The notes under the pieces were generated by a model. The model was not told where the DNA came from and did no database searches. It saw nothing but the letters and a program-made list of their open reading frames with translations. 64,000 nt of DNA, taken from NCBI RefSeq assembly GCF_900113055.1, contig NZ_FONZ01000003.1, positions 310,001-374,000 of the forward strand, read 5' to 3'. Of this stretch, positions 47,166 to 55,360 are shown piece by piece (position 1 is the first letter of the stretch; each line of letters begins with the position of its first letter). The stretch comes from Flavimobilis marinus. Its GTDB lineage: Bacteria; Actinomycetota; Actinomycetes; Actinomycetales; Cellulomonadaceae. The position numbers were made by a program, and so were the translations under genes.

Positions 47166-48998
47166 TCAGAGGCCGTTGCGGAGCGCGACCTTGACGGTGC
47201 TGAGGTTGTTGGATCCGCCGGAGTAGGTGAAGACCTCCCGGCCGTCCCAGAAGTACGGGCTACGCCAGGCGTTGACGCCGATCGGCGGGTAGCACACCTC
47301 GCCGGGCTCCGCGGAGCACCGTGCGTCCCGGTCGGGCGCCGAGAGCTCGACTGCGTAGCGACCCCGGGTGACGCCGCGCGGCGCGATCGTGAACGACGCG
47401 TCGTGGTCGGTCACGCTGCGTGCGGCCACGTCGCCGGTGCGCTTGCTCGTCAACGTGGCGTGGACCATGGCGTCCGTGGCGACGCGCTTGCTGTTGGCGG
47501 CGTAGACGATGACGCCCTTCACGACGCTGCGCTTCGCGAGCCTCGGCGGCGTCAGGCGCTTGGTCGAGCGCGCGGTCACGGTGACCGTCTTGCTCACGTA
47601 CCCCGGGCGGTCGAACCGCACGGTGTACTTGCCCGGGATCAGGTCTTCCAGGCGGTAGCGCCCGCCGGAGACGTAGTCGAACCCGTCGCTCTTGCCGCTG
47701 AGGATGGTGGCCGTCAGCTTGGTGCCGGCCGCGACGTCGCCGTAGATCTTGGCGGTCTTCCGGGTGACGCTGACGTTGCCCAGCTGCGTGGTCTGTCCGG
47801 CAGCGACCCGCACCGAAGTGTAGGAGAAGAGGTTGTTGCGTCCGTCGACGTAGACGAGCCGGTAGCTGCCCGCCGGGGCACCGAGGTGGAACACCTCACG
47901 GTTGTCGAGGTCCGCGGAAGCGACGACGTCGCCGCCCGCGGTGCGCAGCTCCACCGAACCCCAGGAGGACTTGCTGGGGCGGACGAAACGGCCGCGGACC
48001 ACGCCGCGGTCCGTCGTCGGCTTCTCCGTGATGTCCAGCCGCGTGGAGGCGCCGGCTTCCAGGGAGATGCTCGTGCGGCCGAGCGCGGCGTACGCACCCG
48101 CGCCGTTGGCTGTGATGGTCAGGGGCTTGCCAGCAGGAGCGGTCAGCTTGTACGAGCCGTCCTCGTCTGAGATCGCGACCACGGGCTTGTCGCCCGTCGT
48201 CGCCACCACCACTGCCATGTCGACGGGCTTACCGCCCATGACGACCTTGCCGGTGACCGTGGCCTTGGGAGTCTTCTTGAGGGTCACGGCGTGCTTCTCG
48301 ACCTCGCCGCGCGTGAGCGTGGCGGGGATCCGGACCTCGTCGTAGCCCTGCCCGCCGACGACGACGGTGTAGCGGCCGGGCATGAATCCGTGGTCGAGCG
48401 CGCCGCACTCGCCCCAGTAGGCCTCTTGACCGTCGGCGCGCAGCACCGTCACGGTGCGCTCGTACTCCTCAGCGCCCGTGATCGTCAGGTCGAAGCCGCT
48501 GGACGCGGTCAGCTCGTGGGTCCCCGAGCTGATCGAGCTGCCCGAGCGCGCCTTGTAGCCGGTGATCGGGTCGAGGTCGGTGAACGTCTGCTTGCCGCGC
48601 GAGCCGATGAACGTCGTCAGCACGGACGTGCGCGCGGGCTCGCGGCACTCCGGGGACGAGGCGCTCGCCTCGGTCCGCGCGGGGTCGAAGGCCTCGAGCA
48701 GGAACCGGGTCCCGGCCTTCGGCATGGGGAGGCTGAAGCTGCCCTCCGCGTTCGTGGTGACCGTCGTGGTCGCTCCCACGGAGCCGTAGCCGGCCGCTGG
48801 CACCGCGCGGACCTTGAGGCCAGCCAGCGGTTCGCCCGACGCCGACACGAGCGTGCCGGTCACCGCGTGCGATGCCGCCGACGCCGCGGGCATCCCCACC
48901 ACCGCCATCGTCACGGTCATCACGCCGGCGACCATCGCCGCCAGCATTCGTCGACTTCTACCAGACCTGCGCGTAGCGCCCCCTGCATTGATGTTCAT
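47166..48998 (-). CDS. Secreted carboxypeptidase-regulatory-like repeat protein, copy A
   Basis: A 610-residue exported protein. The signal peptide (about residues 1-41) is basic and hydrophobic (RRSGRSRRMLAAMVAGVMTVTMAVVGMPAASA) and ends in an Ala-x-Ala site. Thereafter come tandem beta-sandwich modules of about 85-100 residues typical of CarboxypepD_reg / Cna-B-like folds: AVTGTLVSASGEPLAGLKVRAVP, YTVVVGGQGYDEVRIPATLTRGEVEKHAVTLKK, ATVTGKVVMGGKPV, GVVRGRFVRP, YRLVYVD, YRLEDLIPGKYTVRFDRPGYVSKTVTV, VKGVIVYAANSKRV. No LPxTG or membrane anchor is visible. Probably an adhesion or cell-surface matrix protein. It is a clear paralogue of the next gene. Confidence 0.8.
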   Translation of the reverse strand: MNINAGGATRRSGRSRRMLAAMVAGVMTVTMAVVGMPAASAASHAVTGTLVSASGEPLAGLKVRAVPAAGYGSVGATTTVTTNAEGSFSLPMPKAGTRFLLEAFDPARTEASASSPECREPARTSVLTTFIGSRGKQTFTDLDPITGYKARSGSSISSGTHELTASSGFDLTITGAEEYERTVTVLRADGQEAYWGECGALDHGFMPGRYTVVVGGQGYDEVRIPATLTRGEVEKHAVTLKKTPKATVTGKVVMGGKPVDMAVVVATTGDKPVVAISDEDGSYKLTAPAGKPLTITANGAGAYAALGRTSISLEAGASTRLDITEKPTTDRGVVRGRFVRPSKSSWGSVELRTAGGDVVASADLDNREVFHLGAPAGSYRLVYVDGRNNLFSYTSVRVAAGQTTQLGNVSVTRKTAKIYGDVAAGTKLTATILSGKSDGFDYVSGGRYRLEDLIPGKYTVRFDRPGYVSKTVTVTARSTKRLTPPRLAKRSVVKGVIVYAANSKRVATDAMVHATLTSKRTGDVAARSVTDHDASFTIAPRGVTRGRYAVELSAPDRDARCSAEPGEVCYPPIGVNAWRSPYFWDGREVFTYSGGSNNLSTVKVALRNGL

Positions 48999-49076
48999 GC
49001 GTGAAGTCAAGCACGCCGATGTCGCGCCGCCGCCAGCGCAGATGTGTCGATCGTGCAAAGAACGCAGTGGCCGAGG

Positions 49077-49152
49077 GCGCAGACGCCGAAGGGCCTCCGG
49101 AAGGTGGCGGTCGATCCGACCGCTCCTCCCGAAGGCCCTCCCGACGAGCTGA
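49077..49152 (+). pseudogene. Duplicated 3' end of mutT1 left between the two paralogues
   Basis: These 76 bases match the last 81 bases of mutT1 (47079-47159) almost base for base, including GCAGACGCCGAAGGGCC, CCGACCGCTCCTCCCGAAGG and the TGA. There is a 5-base deletion (CAGAC) and a few substitutions. It has no promoter or start and is not translated as mutT1. It marks the boundary of the 2-kb tandem duplication. Confidence 0.88.
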
Positions 49153-49162
49153 GGGGTGCCGC

Positions 49163-51043
49163 TCAGAGGCCGCCCCGCATCACCACCTGGACCTTGCCCA
49201 CGTTGTTGGTGCCACCCGTGAGGCGGAAGATCTTGCGGCCGTCCCAGTAGTAAGGGCTGCGCCAGCTGTTGATGCCCTCCACCGGAGAGCATGTCTTGCT
49301 CACACTCTCCTCGATCCAGACACCACAGCGTGCAGTGCCACGCGGCGCCACCAGCTTCAGGGCGTACTTCCCGGCAGTTGCGTAGCGGTGCTTGACGGAG
49401 AAGGAGGAGTCGTGGTCCTTGATCCCCCGCTCGCCCACCCGGCCCGTGCGCTTGCTCGTCATCTCGACGTGCACCATCGCGTCGTCGGGCACGCGCTTGC
49501 CGTTGGCCTTGTAGACGATGGTGCCCTGGACACGGCCAGCCTTCTGGAGCCGGGGGGCGTCCTGGCGCTTGGTCGTGCGGACGTTCACCGAGATGTTCTT
49601 GCTGACGTAGCCCGACCGGGCGTACTCGATCGTGTACCGGCCCGGGATCAGGTCCTCGATGCTGTACCGGTCACGGACGACATCACCCCACGTCGGGGTG
49701 TGGCTCTTGCCGTCCAACGCCCTGACGACGACCGTGAAGCCCCGGGGAACCTTGCCGTAGATCTTGGCCGTCTTGCGTGTGACCTTCACGTTCCCCAGCT
49801 GGGTGGTCGTGCCGGCGGCGACGCGGACCGTGGTGTAGGAGAACCGGTCGCCCTGGGGGTCCACGTACGCCAGTCGGTAGGTGCCAGCAGGGGCACCGAT
49901 CAGGAACACGTCACGGTTGCCGAGCTCGACCGAGGCGACGAGCGCGCCGCTGAGCGTCCGCAGCTCCGCGGTCCCTGACGAGGCCCTTCCGGTGCGCACG
50001 AACCTCCCGCGCACCACCCCACGATCGGCGGTCGGGGCATCAGAGATGTCCAGCTGCGTCGTCACGCCGTCCTTGAGCACGATCTTCGTGCGTCCCAGAC
50101 CTGCGAACCGTGCGTCGTTCGTGCTCTGGACGGTGACCGAGAGGGGCTCGTCCGCCGGCATCGCGTCCGTGGGGTTCCAGTAGGTGTGGATGTCGTAGGC
50201 GCCGTTCGCGTCCGTGGCGCTGAACCACCTGTCGTCGCCGTCCGTCGCGACGACGAGGGCGTCCGGGACGGGCTTGCCCTCGATCGTGAGCGTTCCGGTC
50301 ACGCGGGCGGCCGGAACGTCGTCGAGCACCACCGTGTGCTTCTCGACCTCCCCGCGCTCGAGCGTCGTCCGGATCCGCTTGGTCTCGAAGCGGTAAGCGC
50401 TGACCTCGATCGTGTAGCGGCCAGGGATGAAGCCGTGGCTCAGGTCTCCGCAGTTGCTCGTGCTCGCGTACGTCCCGTCCTCGCGAATGATCTCGACGCT
50501 CGGGAACGCGTCGCTCGTCGCCCCCTCGACCTTGACATCGAAACCGCTCGATGCCGAGAGCCGGTGCGTGCCGGACCTGATGTGACTGCTCTTGCGCGCC
50601 TTGTACCCGGTGATCGGGTCCAGGTCCGTGAAGGTCTGCTTGCCCCGTGAGCCGATGAAGGTCGTGAGGACCTTGGTGCGCGCCGGCTCGACGCAGTCCC
50701 CCCACGTGTCCGCCGTCGCGGTCCGCGCCGGGTCGAAGGCCTCCAGCAGGAAGCGAGAACCCGCCTTGGGCATCGGCAACCGGAAGTCGCCCTTCGCGTT
50801 CGTCGTGACCGTCTTCGACGAGCCGACCGAGCCGTACCCGGCCGCGGGCACCGCCCGAACCTTGAGCCCGGCGAGCGGCTTGCCGTCGTCAGAGACCAGT
50901 CGCCCGGTGACGACGTACCCGGCAGCGGCCGACGCCGCCGGCATCCCCACCACGACCATCACCATCGCGGTACAGGCGGCGACCAGCGCCGCCACGATTC
51001 TTGCTCCGGACCGGCGCGCAGCGCCCCCTGCGTTCGCGTTCAT
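49163..51043 (-). CDS. Secreted carboxypeptidase-regulatory-like repeat protein, copy B
   Basis: A 626-residue paralogue of the protein encoded at 47166-48998. Signal peptide MNANAGGAARRSGARIVAAL then a hydrophobic stretch and VVGMPAASA. The modules follow the same order as copy A with long identical blocks (for example LKVRAVPAAGYGSVG, FIGSRGKQTFTDLDPITGYKAR, YGKVPRGFTVVVRALDGK replacing YGDVAAGTKLTATILSGK). An extra segment around ATDANGAYDIHTYWNPTDAMPADEPL accounts for the greater length. The C-termini share WRSPYYWDGRKIFRLTGGTNNVGKV. Several Cys near the ends (GDCVEPARTKV, CGVWIEESVSKTCSPVEG) may form disulfides. Function not known. Confidence 0.8.
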   Translation of the reverse strand: MNANAGGAARRSGARIVAALVAACTAMVMVVVGMPAASAAAGYVVTGRLVSDDGKPLAGLKVRAVPAAGYGSVGSSKTVTTNAKGDFRLPMPKAGSRFLLEAFDPARTATADTWGDCVEPARTKVLTTFIGSRGKQTFTDLDPITGYKARKSSHIRSGTHRLSASSGFDVKVEGATSDAFPSVEIIREDGTYASTSNCGDLSHGFIPGRYTIEVSAYRFETKRIRTTLERGEVEKHTVVLDDVPAARVTGTLTIEGKPVPDALVVATDGDDRWFSATDANGAYDIHTYWNPTDAMPADEPLSVTVQSTNDARFAGLGRTKIVLKDGVTTQLDISDAPTADRGVVRGRFVRTGRASSGTAELRTLSGALVASVELGNRDVFLIGAPAGTYRLAYVDPQGDRFSYTTVRVAAGTTTQLGNVKVTRKTAKIYGKVPRGFTVVVRALDGKSHTPTWGDVVRDRYSIEDLIPGRYTIEYARSGYVSKNISVNVRTTKRQDAPRLQKAGRVQGTIVYKANGKRVPDDAMVHVEMTSKRTGRVGERGIKDHDSSFSVKHRYATAGKYALKLVAPRGTARCGVWIEESVSKTCSPVEGINSWRSPYYWDGRKIFRLTGGTNNVGKVQVVMRGGL

Positions 51044-51125
51044 AGGGTCATCAAACCACTCGAACCCGCGCACGTGTCCCGTGCCGATGTGCCTGTGCGG
51101 TGAAGATCGTCGCGCCGAGCCCGGC

Positions 51126-52130
51126 TCAGCCGAGCATCGGGTGCAGGATCCAGAAGCACACGGCGGCCACGGCGGCGGCAGCCGGGATGGTCAGGACCCA
51201 GGCGATGCCGATGCTCTTCGCGACGCCCCAGCGGACCGCGGACAGGCGCTTGGTCGCGCCGACGCCCATGATCGCCGAGGTGATCGTGTGGGTGGTCGAC
51301 ACGGGCGCGTGCAGCCAGAAGGCGTTCACGTAGAGCACGCCGGCCGCGACGGTCTCGGCGACGAAGCCGCGCGCCGGGTCGAGCTCGATGATCTTGCGCC
51401 CGAGCGTCCGCATGATGCGCCACCCACCCGAGTACGTCCCGAGGGAGATCGCGGCCGCGGCGGAGAGCTTGACCCACAGCGGGATGCCGTCGTCCGGGTC
51501 CGCCCAACCTGCTGTCAGCAGCGCGAGGAAGATCACGCCCATGGTCTTCTGTGCGTCCTGGAGTCCGTGGCCCAGGGCCATCGCGGCGGCGGAGGCCGTC
51601 TGGGAGAGACGGAACCGGCGCATCGTCTTGGTGGGCGACGCACGGCGCACGAGCCACAGCACGCCCACCATCAGGAAGAACGCCAGGAAGAAGCCGATCA
51701 ACGGCGAGAAGATCATCGGAAGGACGACCTTGTCCACGATCGCCGACCAGAAGATGCCCAGGCCGCCTGCCAGGCCAGCGCCGAGCAGGCCGCCGATCAG
51801 TGCGTGCGTGGACGATGACGGCAGCCCGAACCACCAGGTGATCATGTTCCAGGTGATCGCGCCGATGAGCCCGCACAGGACGACCACGAGACCCGCATGG
51901 GTGGAGGCCGCGTCAAGATTGACGATCTCCTTGGCGATCGTCTCGGCGACCTCCGTGCCGAGCAGCGCCCCGGCGAAGTTCATGACGGCCGCCATGATCA
52001 GGGCCGCGCGCGGCGTCAGGGCGCGAGTCGAGACCGAGGTCGCGATCGCGTTGGCGGCGTCATGAAAGCCGTTGGTGTAGTCGAACGCCAGCGCGAGCGC
52101 GACGACGACGACGACAAGCGCGGTATCCAC
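51126..52130 (-). CDS. PiT-family inorganic phosphate transporter
   Basis: A 334-residue low-affinity phosphate/cation symporter with about ten membrane helices. Both inverted-repeat signatures are present: FDYTNGFHDAANAIATSVSTRALTPR near the N-terminus, and the second half ALGHGLQDAQKTMGV with LHAPVSTTHTITSAIMGVG; GLPSSSTHALIGGLLGAGLA is also typical. GTG start at 52130. It lies five bases after the DUF47 gene on the same strand, the standard pair of a PiT transporter with its PhoU-like regulator. Confidence 0.93.
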   Translation of the reverse strand: MDTALVVVVVALALAFDYTNGFHDAANAIATSVSTRALTPRAALIMAAVMNFAGALLGTEVAETIAKEIVNLDAASTHAGLVVVLCGLIGAITWNMITWWFGLPSSSTHALIGGLLGAGLAGGLGIFWSAIVDKVVLPMIFSPLIGFFLAFFLMVGVLWLVRRASPTKTMRRFRLSQTASAAAMALGHGLQDAQKTMGVIFLALLTAGWADPDDGIPLWVKLSAAAAISLGTYSGGWRIMRTLGRKIIELDPARGFVAETVAAGVLYVNAFWLHAPVSTTHTITSAIMGVGATKRLSAVRWGVAKSIGIAWVLTIPAAAAVAAVCFWILHPMLG

Positions 52131-52135
52131 CGGGC

Positions 52136-52756
52136 TCAGGACTCCTTGAGTGCGATGGTCTCGACGGTGTTCGCGACCTTCTCGAACGCGTCGGCGGCCT
52201 GCTCGAGGACCTCGACGACCTCCTTGACCTTCATCAGGTGGATGGGGTCGGTGACCTCGTCGAACAGCTGCGCGAGCAGCTTGCGGTGCAGCTTGTCCGC
52301 CTGGTTCTCGAGGCGGTTGATCTCGACCCAGTACTCGCTCAGGTCACCCATGGACCGCAGGTGCGGCATGGCCTCCGCGGTGAGCTCGGCGCAGCGTTGC
52401 AGGATGGCGACCTGCTCAGCCACGCGCGGGGGAAGCTCGTCGATCTTGTACAGGACGATGAGGTCCGACGCCTCTTCCATGTAGTCCATGCAGTCGTCGA
52501 GGGACGACGCCAGCTCGTAGATGTCGTCGCGGTCGAACGGCGTGACGAAGGTCTGGTTCACGCGGCGCATGATCGCGTGGGTCGCCTCGTCGGCGAGGTG
52601 CTCGGCCTCGTTGAGCTGCTTCGCCAGGGCCTTGCGGCCGGGGCGGTCCGCTCCGAGGAGCTCGCCGAGCAGCTTGGCACCGGTGACGAGGTGCTGCGCC
52701 GAGTCGGTGAAGAGGTCGAAGAACGAGGTATCGCGCGGGGTCAGCCGAAAACGCAC
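52136..52756 (-). CDS. DUF47 (PhoU-like) regulator of the PiT transporter
   Basis: A 206-residue all-helical PhoU-domain-like protein. LTPRDTSFFDLFTDSAQHLVTGAKLLGELL opens the family; ADEATHAIMRRVNQTFVTPFDRDDIYELASSLDDCMDYMEEASDLIVLYKI and NRLENQADKLHRKLLAQLF contain the E(D)xxxD metal-binding patterns. It is known to partner PiT permeases by adjacent coding. GTG start at 52756 with GGAG eight bases upstream; a GTTCAT element overlaps this leader. Confidence 0.92.
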   Translation of the reverse strand: MRFRLTPRDTSFFDLFTDSAQHLVTGAKLLGELLGADRPGRKALAKQLNEAEHLADEATHAIMRRVNQTFVTPFDRDDIYELASSLDDCMDYMEEASDLIVLYKIDELPPRVAEQVAILQRCAELTAEAMPHLRSMGDLSEYWVEINRLENQADKLHRKLLAQLFDEVTDPIHLMKVKEVVEVLEQAADAFEKVANTVETIALKES

Positions 52757-53127
52757 AGGGGTCTCCGATGAACGGGGTGCATGTCGTGCTCAGCGTAGGG
52801 CAGGCCCAGGGTGAACACGCAACCACTCGGGCCACACCGCGGCGTCGGGCCCGTGAACAGATCGTGACGCGCCGGACATCCCGGAGCGCATCCTGGGACC
52901 ATCGCCCTGCCCGGGGCGTGACGTGGAAGACACCCTCCGGGTTGACGGACGACGACGGCGTCGGCCGCGCAGGTCGGCTGCACAGAGCGGGAAGAGGCGA
53001 CGCCGGGCTGGGAGCGCCTCTCGGCGCGTGGCCGCTCGTAGCGGCTGATGATGGAGCCCGGGGCTACCGCAGCCCGGCGTCTGTTCGAGTATAGGTCGCG
53101 GCCCCGCTCGAGGCAGGGCGAACGGCC
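52757..53127. promoter_or_regulatory. 371-bp intergenic region with three phased GTTCA elements (possible PHO control)
   Basis: On the minus strand, GTTCATCGGAG (52763-52773), GTTCACCCTGG (52806-52816) and GTTCACGGGCC (52848-52858) occur at 43 and 42 bp spacing, close to four helical turns. GTTCAC-type 11-mers resemble the repeat units of actinobacterial PhoP boxes. The remainder up to 53127 has no gene that I can support. Confidence 0.4.
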
Positions 53128-53790
53128 TCACTCCAGCCGGTCGGCCCGCCAGAGGTGCGCGCACTCCTCGAGCTCCTCGGCGGTGCGGACCAGCGCGCCG
53201 GCCCCTCGGGTCATCCGGGCGGCACGATGATCGTCGGTCGGCTCGATGCTGTCGGCGTCCATGGCAGCACCCGCAGCCAGGATCCTGCAGAACGCGGCCG
53301 CGCGCTCCAGCGCCACGGCCAGGTCTCCGGCGAAGACGCCGGTCAGCACGGCGTCGGCCAGGCGCGCCATGTCGTCGGGCGAGGTACCCGCGGCGCCCGC
53401 GACGGCCTCCTGCACCGGCGCGGCGGCGACGCCGAGGCGGAAGCGCAGCGTGACGGTCTCCGGGTCGCGCCGCACCCACTCCCGCAGCACGTACAGCCGC
53501 CAGAGCGCTCCCGGCAGAGTGTCGGCCGGGCTGTCTGCCCACAGGCCGGCGACGACGTCGAGCCCCTCGGTCTCGACCAGCCGGATCAGACGGTCGACCA
53601 CGGCGGGGTCCTCGACCGAGCGGGTGCGATGCACCAGGGCGCCGGCGGTGGTGTGCGCGATCTCACCGCGGAGCGTGGGGTCCTCGACCCCGGGAAGGGT
53701 CTCGGCGGCTCGCGCGTCGAGCGACGCCGGCCTCCGGAATCGTCCCCGTCCGCCCGCGCCTCCGCTCGCCGCGCCGTCTGCTCTGGTCAC
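53128..53790 (-). CDS. Conserved actinobacterial hypothetical protein
   Basis: A 220-residue helix-rich soluble protein. Constrained-looking blocks: VEDPTLRGEIAHTTAGALVHRTRSVEDPAVVDRLIRLVETEGLDVVAGLWADSPADTLPGALWRLYVLREWVRRDPE, TVTLRFRLGVAAAPVQEAVAGAAGTSPDDM and DLAVALERAAAFCRILAAGA. I recognise the pattern from other actinobacterial genomes but not a function. The start GTG 53790 gives an ordinary N-terminus; an earlier in-frame start would run into the neighbouring promoter. Divergent from the sugar transporter (36 bp). Confidence 0.7.
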   Translation of the reverse strand: MTRADGAASGGAGGRGRFRRPASLDARAAETLPGVEDPTLRGEIAHTTAGALVHRTRSVEDPAVVDRLIRLVETEGLDVVAGLWADSPADTLPGALWRLYVLREWVRRDPETVTLRFRLGVAAAPVQEAVAGAAGTSPDDMARLADAVLTGVFAGDLAVALERAAAFCRILAAGAAMDADSIEPTDDHRAARMTRGAGALVRTAEELEECAHLWRADRLE

Positions 53791-53826
53791 TCCTACAGTG
53801 TGACTGACCGACGAGAAGGGGACCTG

Positions 53827-55257
53827 ATGAGCCAGGTAGAGGTACGCAAGGGCCACCGCAGGGCGATCCTGCTCTCGGTATCGGCCGCGGTAGGGGGATT
53901 CCTCTTCGGCTTCGACAGCTCGGTGATCAACGGCGCCGTCGACGCAATCGAGACGGACTTCGAGCTCAGCGCGACCGTGACGGGGTTCGCGGTCGCCGTC
54001 GCGCTCCTCGGGTGCGCGCTCGGCGCCTGGTACGCGGGCCGGCTCGCCGACAGGTTCGGCCGCCCCCGCGTCATGCTGATCGGGGCGCTGCTGTTCCTCG
54101 TCTCGGCGATCGGCAGCGGCTTCGCCTTCGGCGTGTGGGACCTGGTGCTGTGGCGGGTGGTCGGCGGCATCGGCGTCGGCATCGCGTCGGTGATCACCCC
54201 CGCGTACATCGCGGAGATCTCCCCCACCGCGGTCCGCGGGCGCCTCGCCTCGCTGCAGCAGCTCGCCATCACCTTCGGCATCCTCGTCGCCCTGCTCTCC
54301 GACCAGCTCTTCGCGCTGACGGCCGACGACGTCTCGTCCGGCAGCCCGATCGCCCTCGGCGCGAGCCTGTTCGGGCTCGAGGCCTGGCGCTGGATGCTGC
54401 TGATCGAGGTCCTCCCGGCGCTGCTCTACGTCGTCGTCGCTCTGCGCGTGCCCGAGTCGCCGCGCTACCTCGTCATGGCGAACCGGGACGACGAGGCCGT
54501 CGTCGTGCTGCGCACGGTGCTGGGACCGGTGGACGTCGACGCGAAGGTGGCCTCGATCCGCGAGTCGGTCGACCGGGACGCCAAGCTCGAGAAGAGCGCG
54601 TCCCTCAAGGGATCGCGGTTCGGGCTGCTGCCGATCGTCTGGGTGGGGATCATCCTGTCGGTGTTCCAGCAGTTCGTCGGTATCAACGTGATCTTCTACT
54701 ACTCCACGACGCTGTGGCGGTCCGTCGGGTTCGACGACTCCGACTCGTTCACGTTCTCCACCATCACCGCCGTGACCAACGTGGTCGTGACCTTCATCGC
54801 GATCGCGCTGATCGACAAGATCGGCCGCAAGCCGCTGCTCCTGGCGGGCTCTGCGGGCATGACCCTGTCCCTCATCACGATGGCCGTCGCGTTCACGCAG
54901 GCGTCGGGGACCGGCGAGGACGTGTCGCTGCCCGCGCCGTGGGGCACGATCGCGCTGATCGCCGCCAACCTGTTCGTCGTGTCCTTCGGGGCCTCGTGGG
55001 GTCCGGTCGTGTGGGTGCTGCTCGGGGAGATGTTCCCCAACCGGATCCGCGCCTCAGCGCTCGCGCTGGCCGCGGCCGCGCAGTGGATCGCCAACTTCAC
55101 GATCACGGTCAGCTTCCCGCCGCTCGCCGAGAACCTCGGCCTGCCGTTCGTCTACGCGATGTACGGCACGTTCGCCGGCCTGTCCTTCCTCTTCGTGTGG
55201 GCGAAGGTCAAGGAGACCCGCCACCGCGAGCTGGAGGACATGCGCGACGACGGCTGA
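53827..55257 (+). CDS. Sugar-porter MFS transporter
   Basis: A 476-residue proton:sugar symporter of the XylE/GalP/GLUT type, with 12 helices. Family signatures: GGFLFGFDSSVINGA, GRLADRFGRPRVM, PAYIAEISPTAVRGRLASLQQLAITFGI, PESPRYLV, QQFVGINVIFYYSTTLW (sugar-binding Gln-x-x-Gly), RKPLLLAGS, SWGPVVWVLLGEMFPNRIRASAL. Ribosome site GAAGGGG. Monocistronic. Likely substrates are pentoses, glucose or inositol; sequence alone does not decide. Confidence 0.93.
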   Translation: MSQVEVRKGHRRAILLSVSAAVGGFLFGFDSSVINGAVDAIETDFELSATVTGFAVAVALLGCALGAWYAGRLADRFGRPRVMLIGALLFLVSAIGSGFAFGVWDLVLWRVVGGIGVGIASVITPAYIAEISPTAVRGRLASLQQLAITFGILVALLSDQLFALTADDVSSGSPIALGASLFGLEAWRWMLLIEVLPALLYVVVALRVPESPRYLVMANRDDEAVVVLRTVLGPVDVDAKVASIRESVDRDAKLEKSASLKGSRFGLLPIVWVGIILSVFQQFVGINVIFYYSTTLWRSVGFDDSDSFTFSTITAVTNVVVTFIAIALIDKIGRKPLLLAGSAGMTLSLITMAVAFTQASGTGEDVSLPAPWGTIALIAANLFVVSFGASWGPVVWVLLGEMFPNRIRASALALAAAAQWIANFTITVSFPPLAENLGLPFVYAMYGTFAGLSFLFVWAKVKETRHRELEDMRDDG

Positions 55258-55308
55258 CGCCTGGCCCCGCGTGGCTGAACCCACAGTGCGACCCTGCCGA
55301 TCCAGGCG

Positions 55309-55342
55309 TACTGTTGCTCCGGGCAACTATCGCCCGAGGCAA
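55309..55342 (+). promoter_or_regulatory. -10 element and imperfect dyad before the DHA2-MarR operon
   Basis: TACTGT (55309-55314) is a good -10 hexamer. Downstream, TTGCTCCGGGC (55314-55324) and GCCCGAGGCAA (55332-55342) form a 22-base dyad around 7 bases, with one swapped base pair step. A regulator bound there would block elongation from the promoter; the MarR protein encoded at 56932 is the obvious candidate. Confidence 0.4.
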
Positions 55343-55360
55343 TCGTTTGGAGTCGCACGC

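Noticed and set aside
47166-51043. Cell-wall sorting signal on the two surface proteins
   Set aside because: The C-termini (ALRNGL and VMRGGL) have no LPxTG, hydrophobic helix or basic tail.
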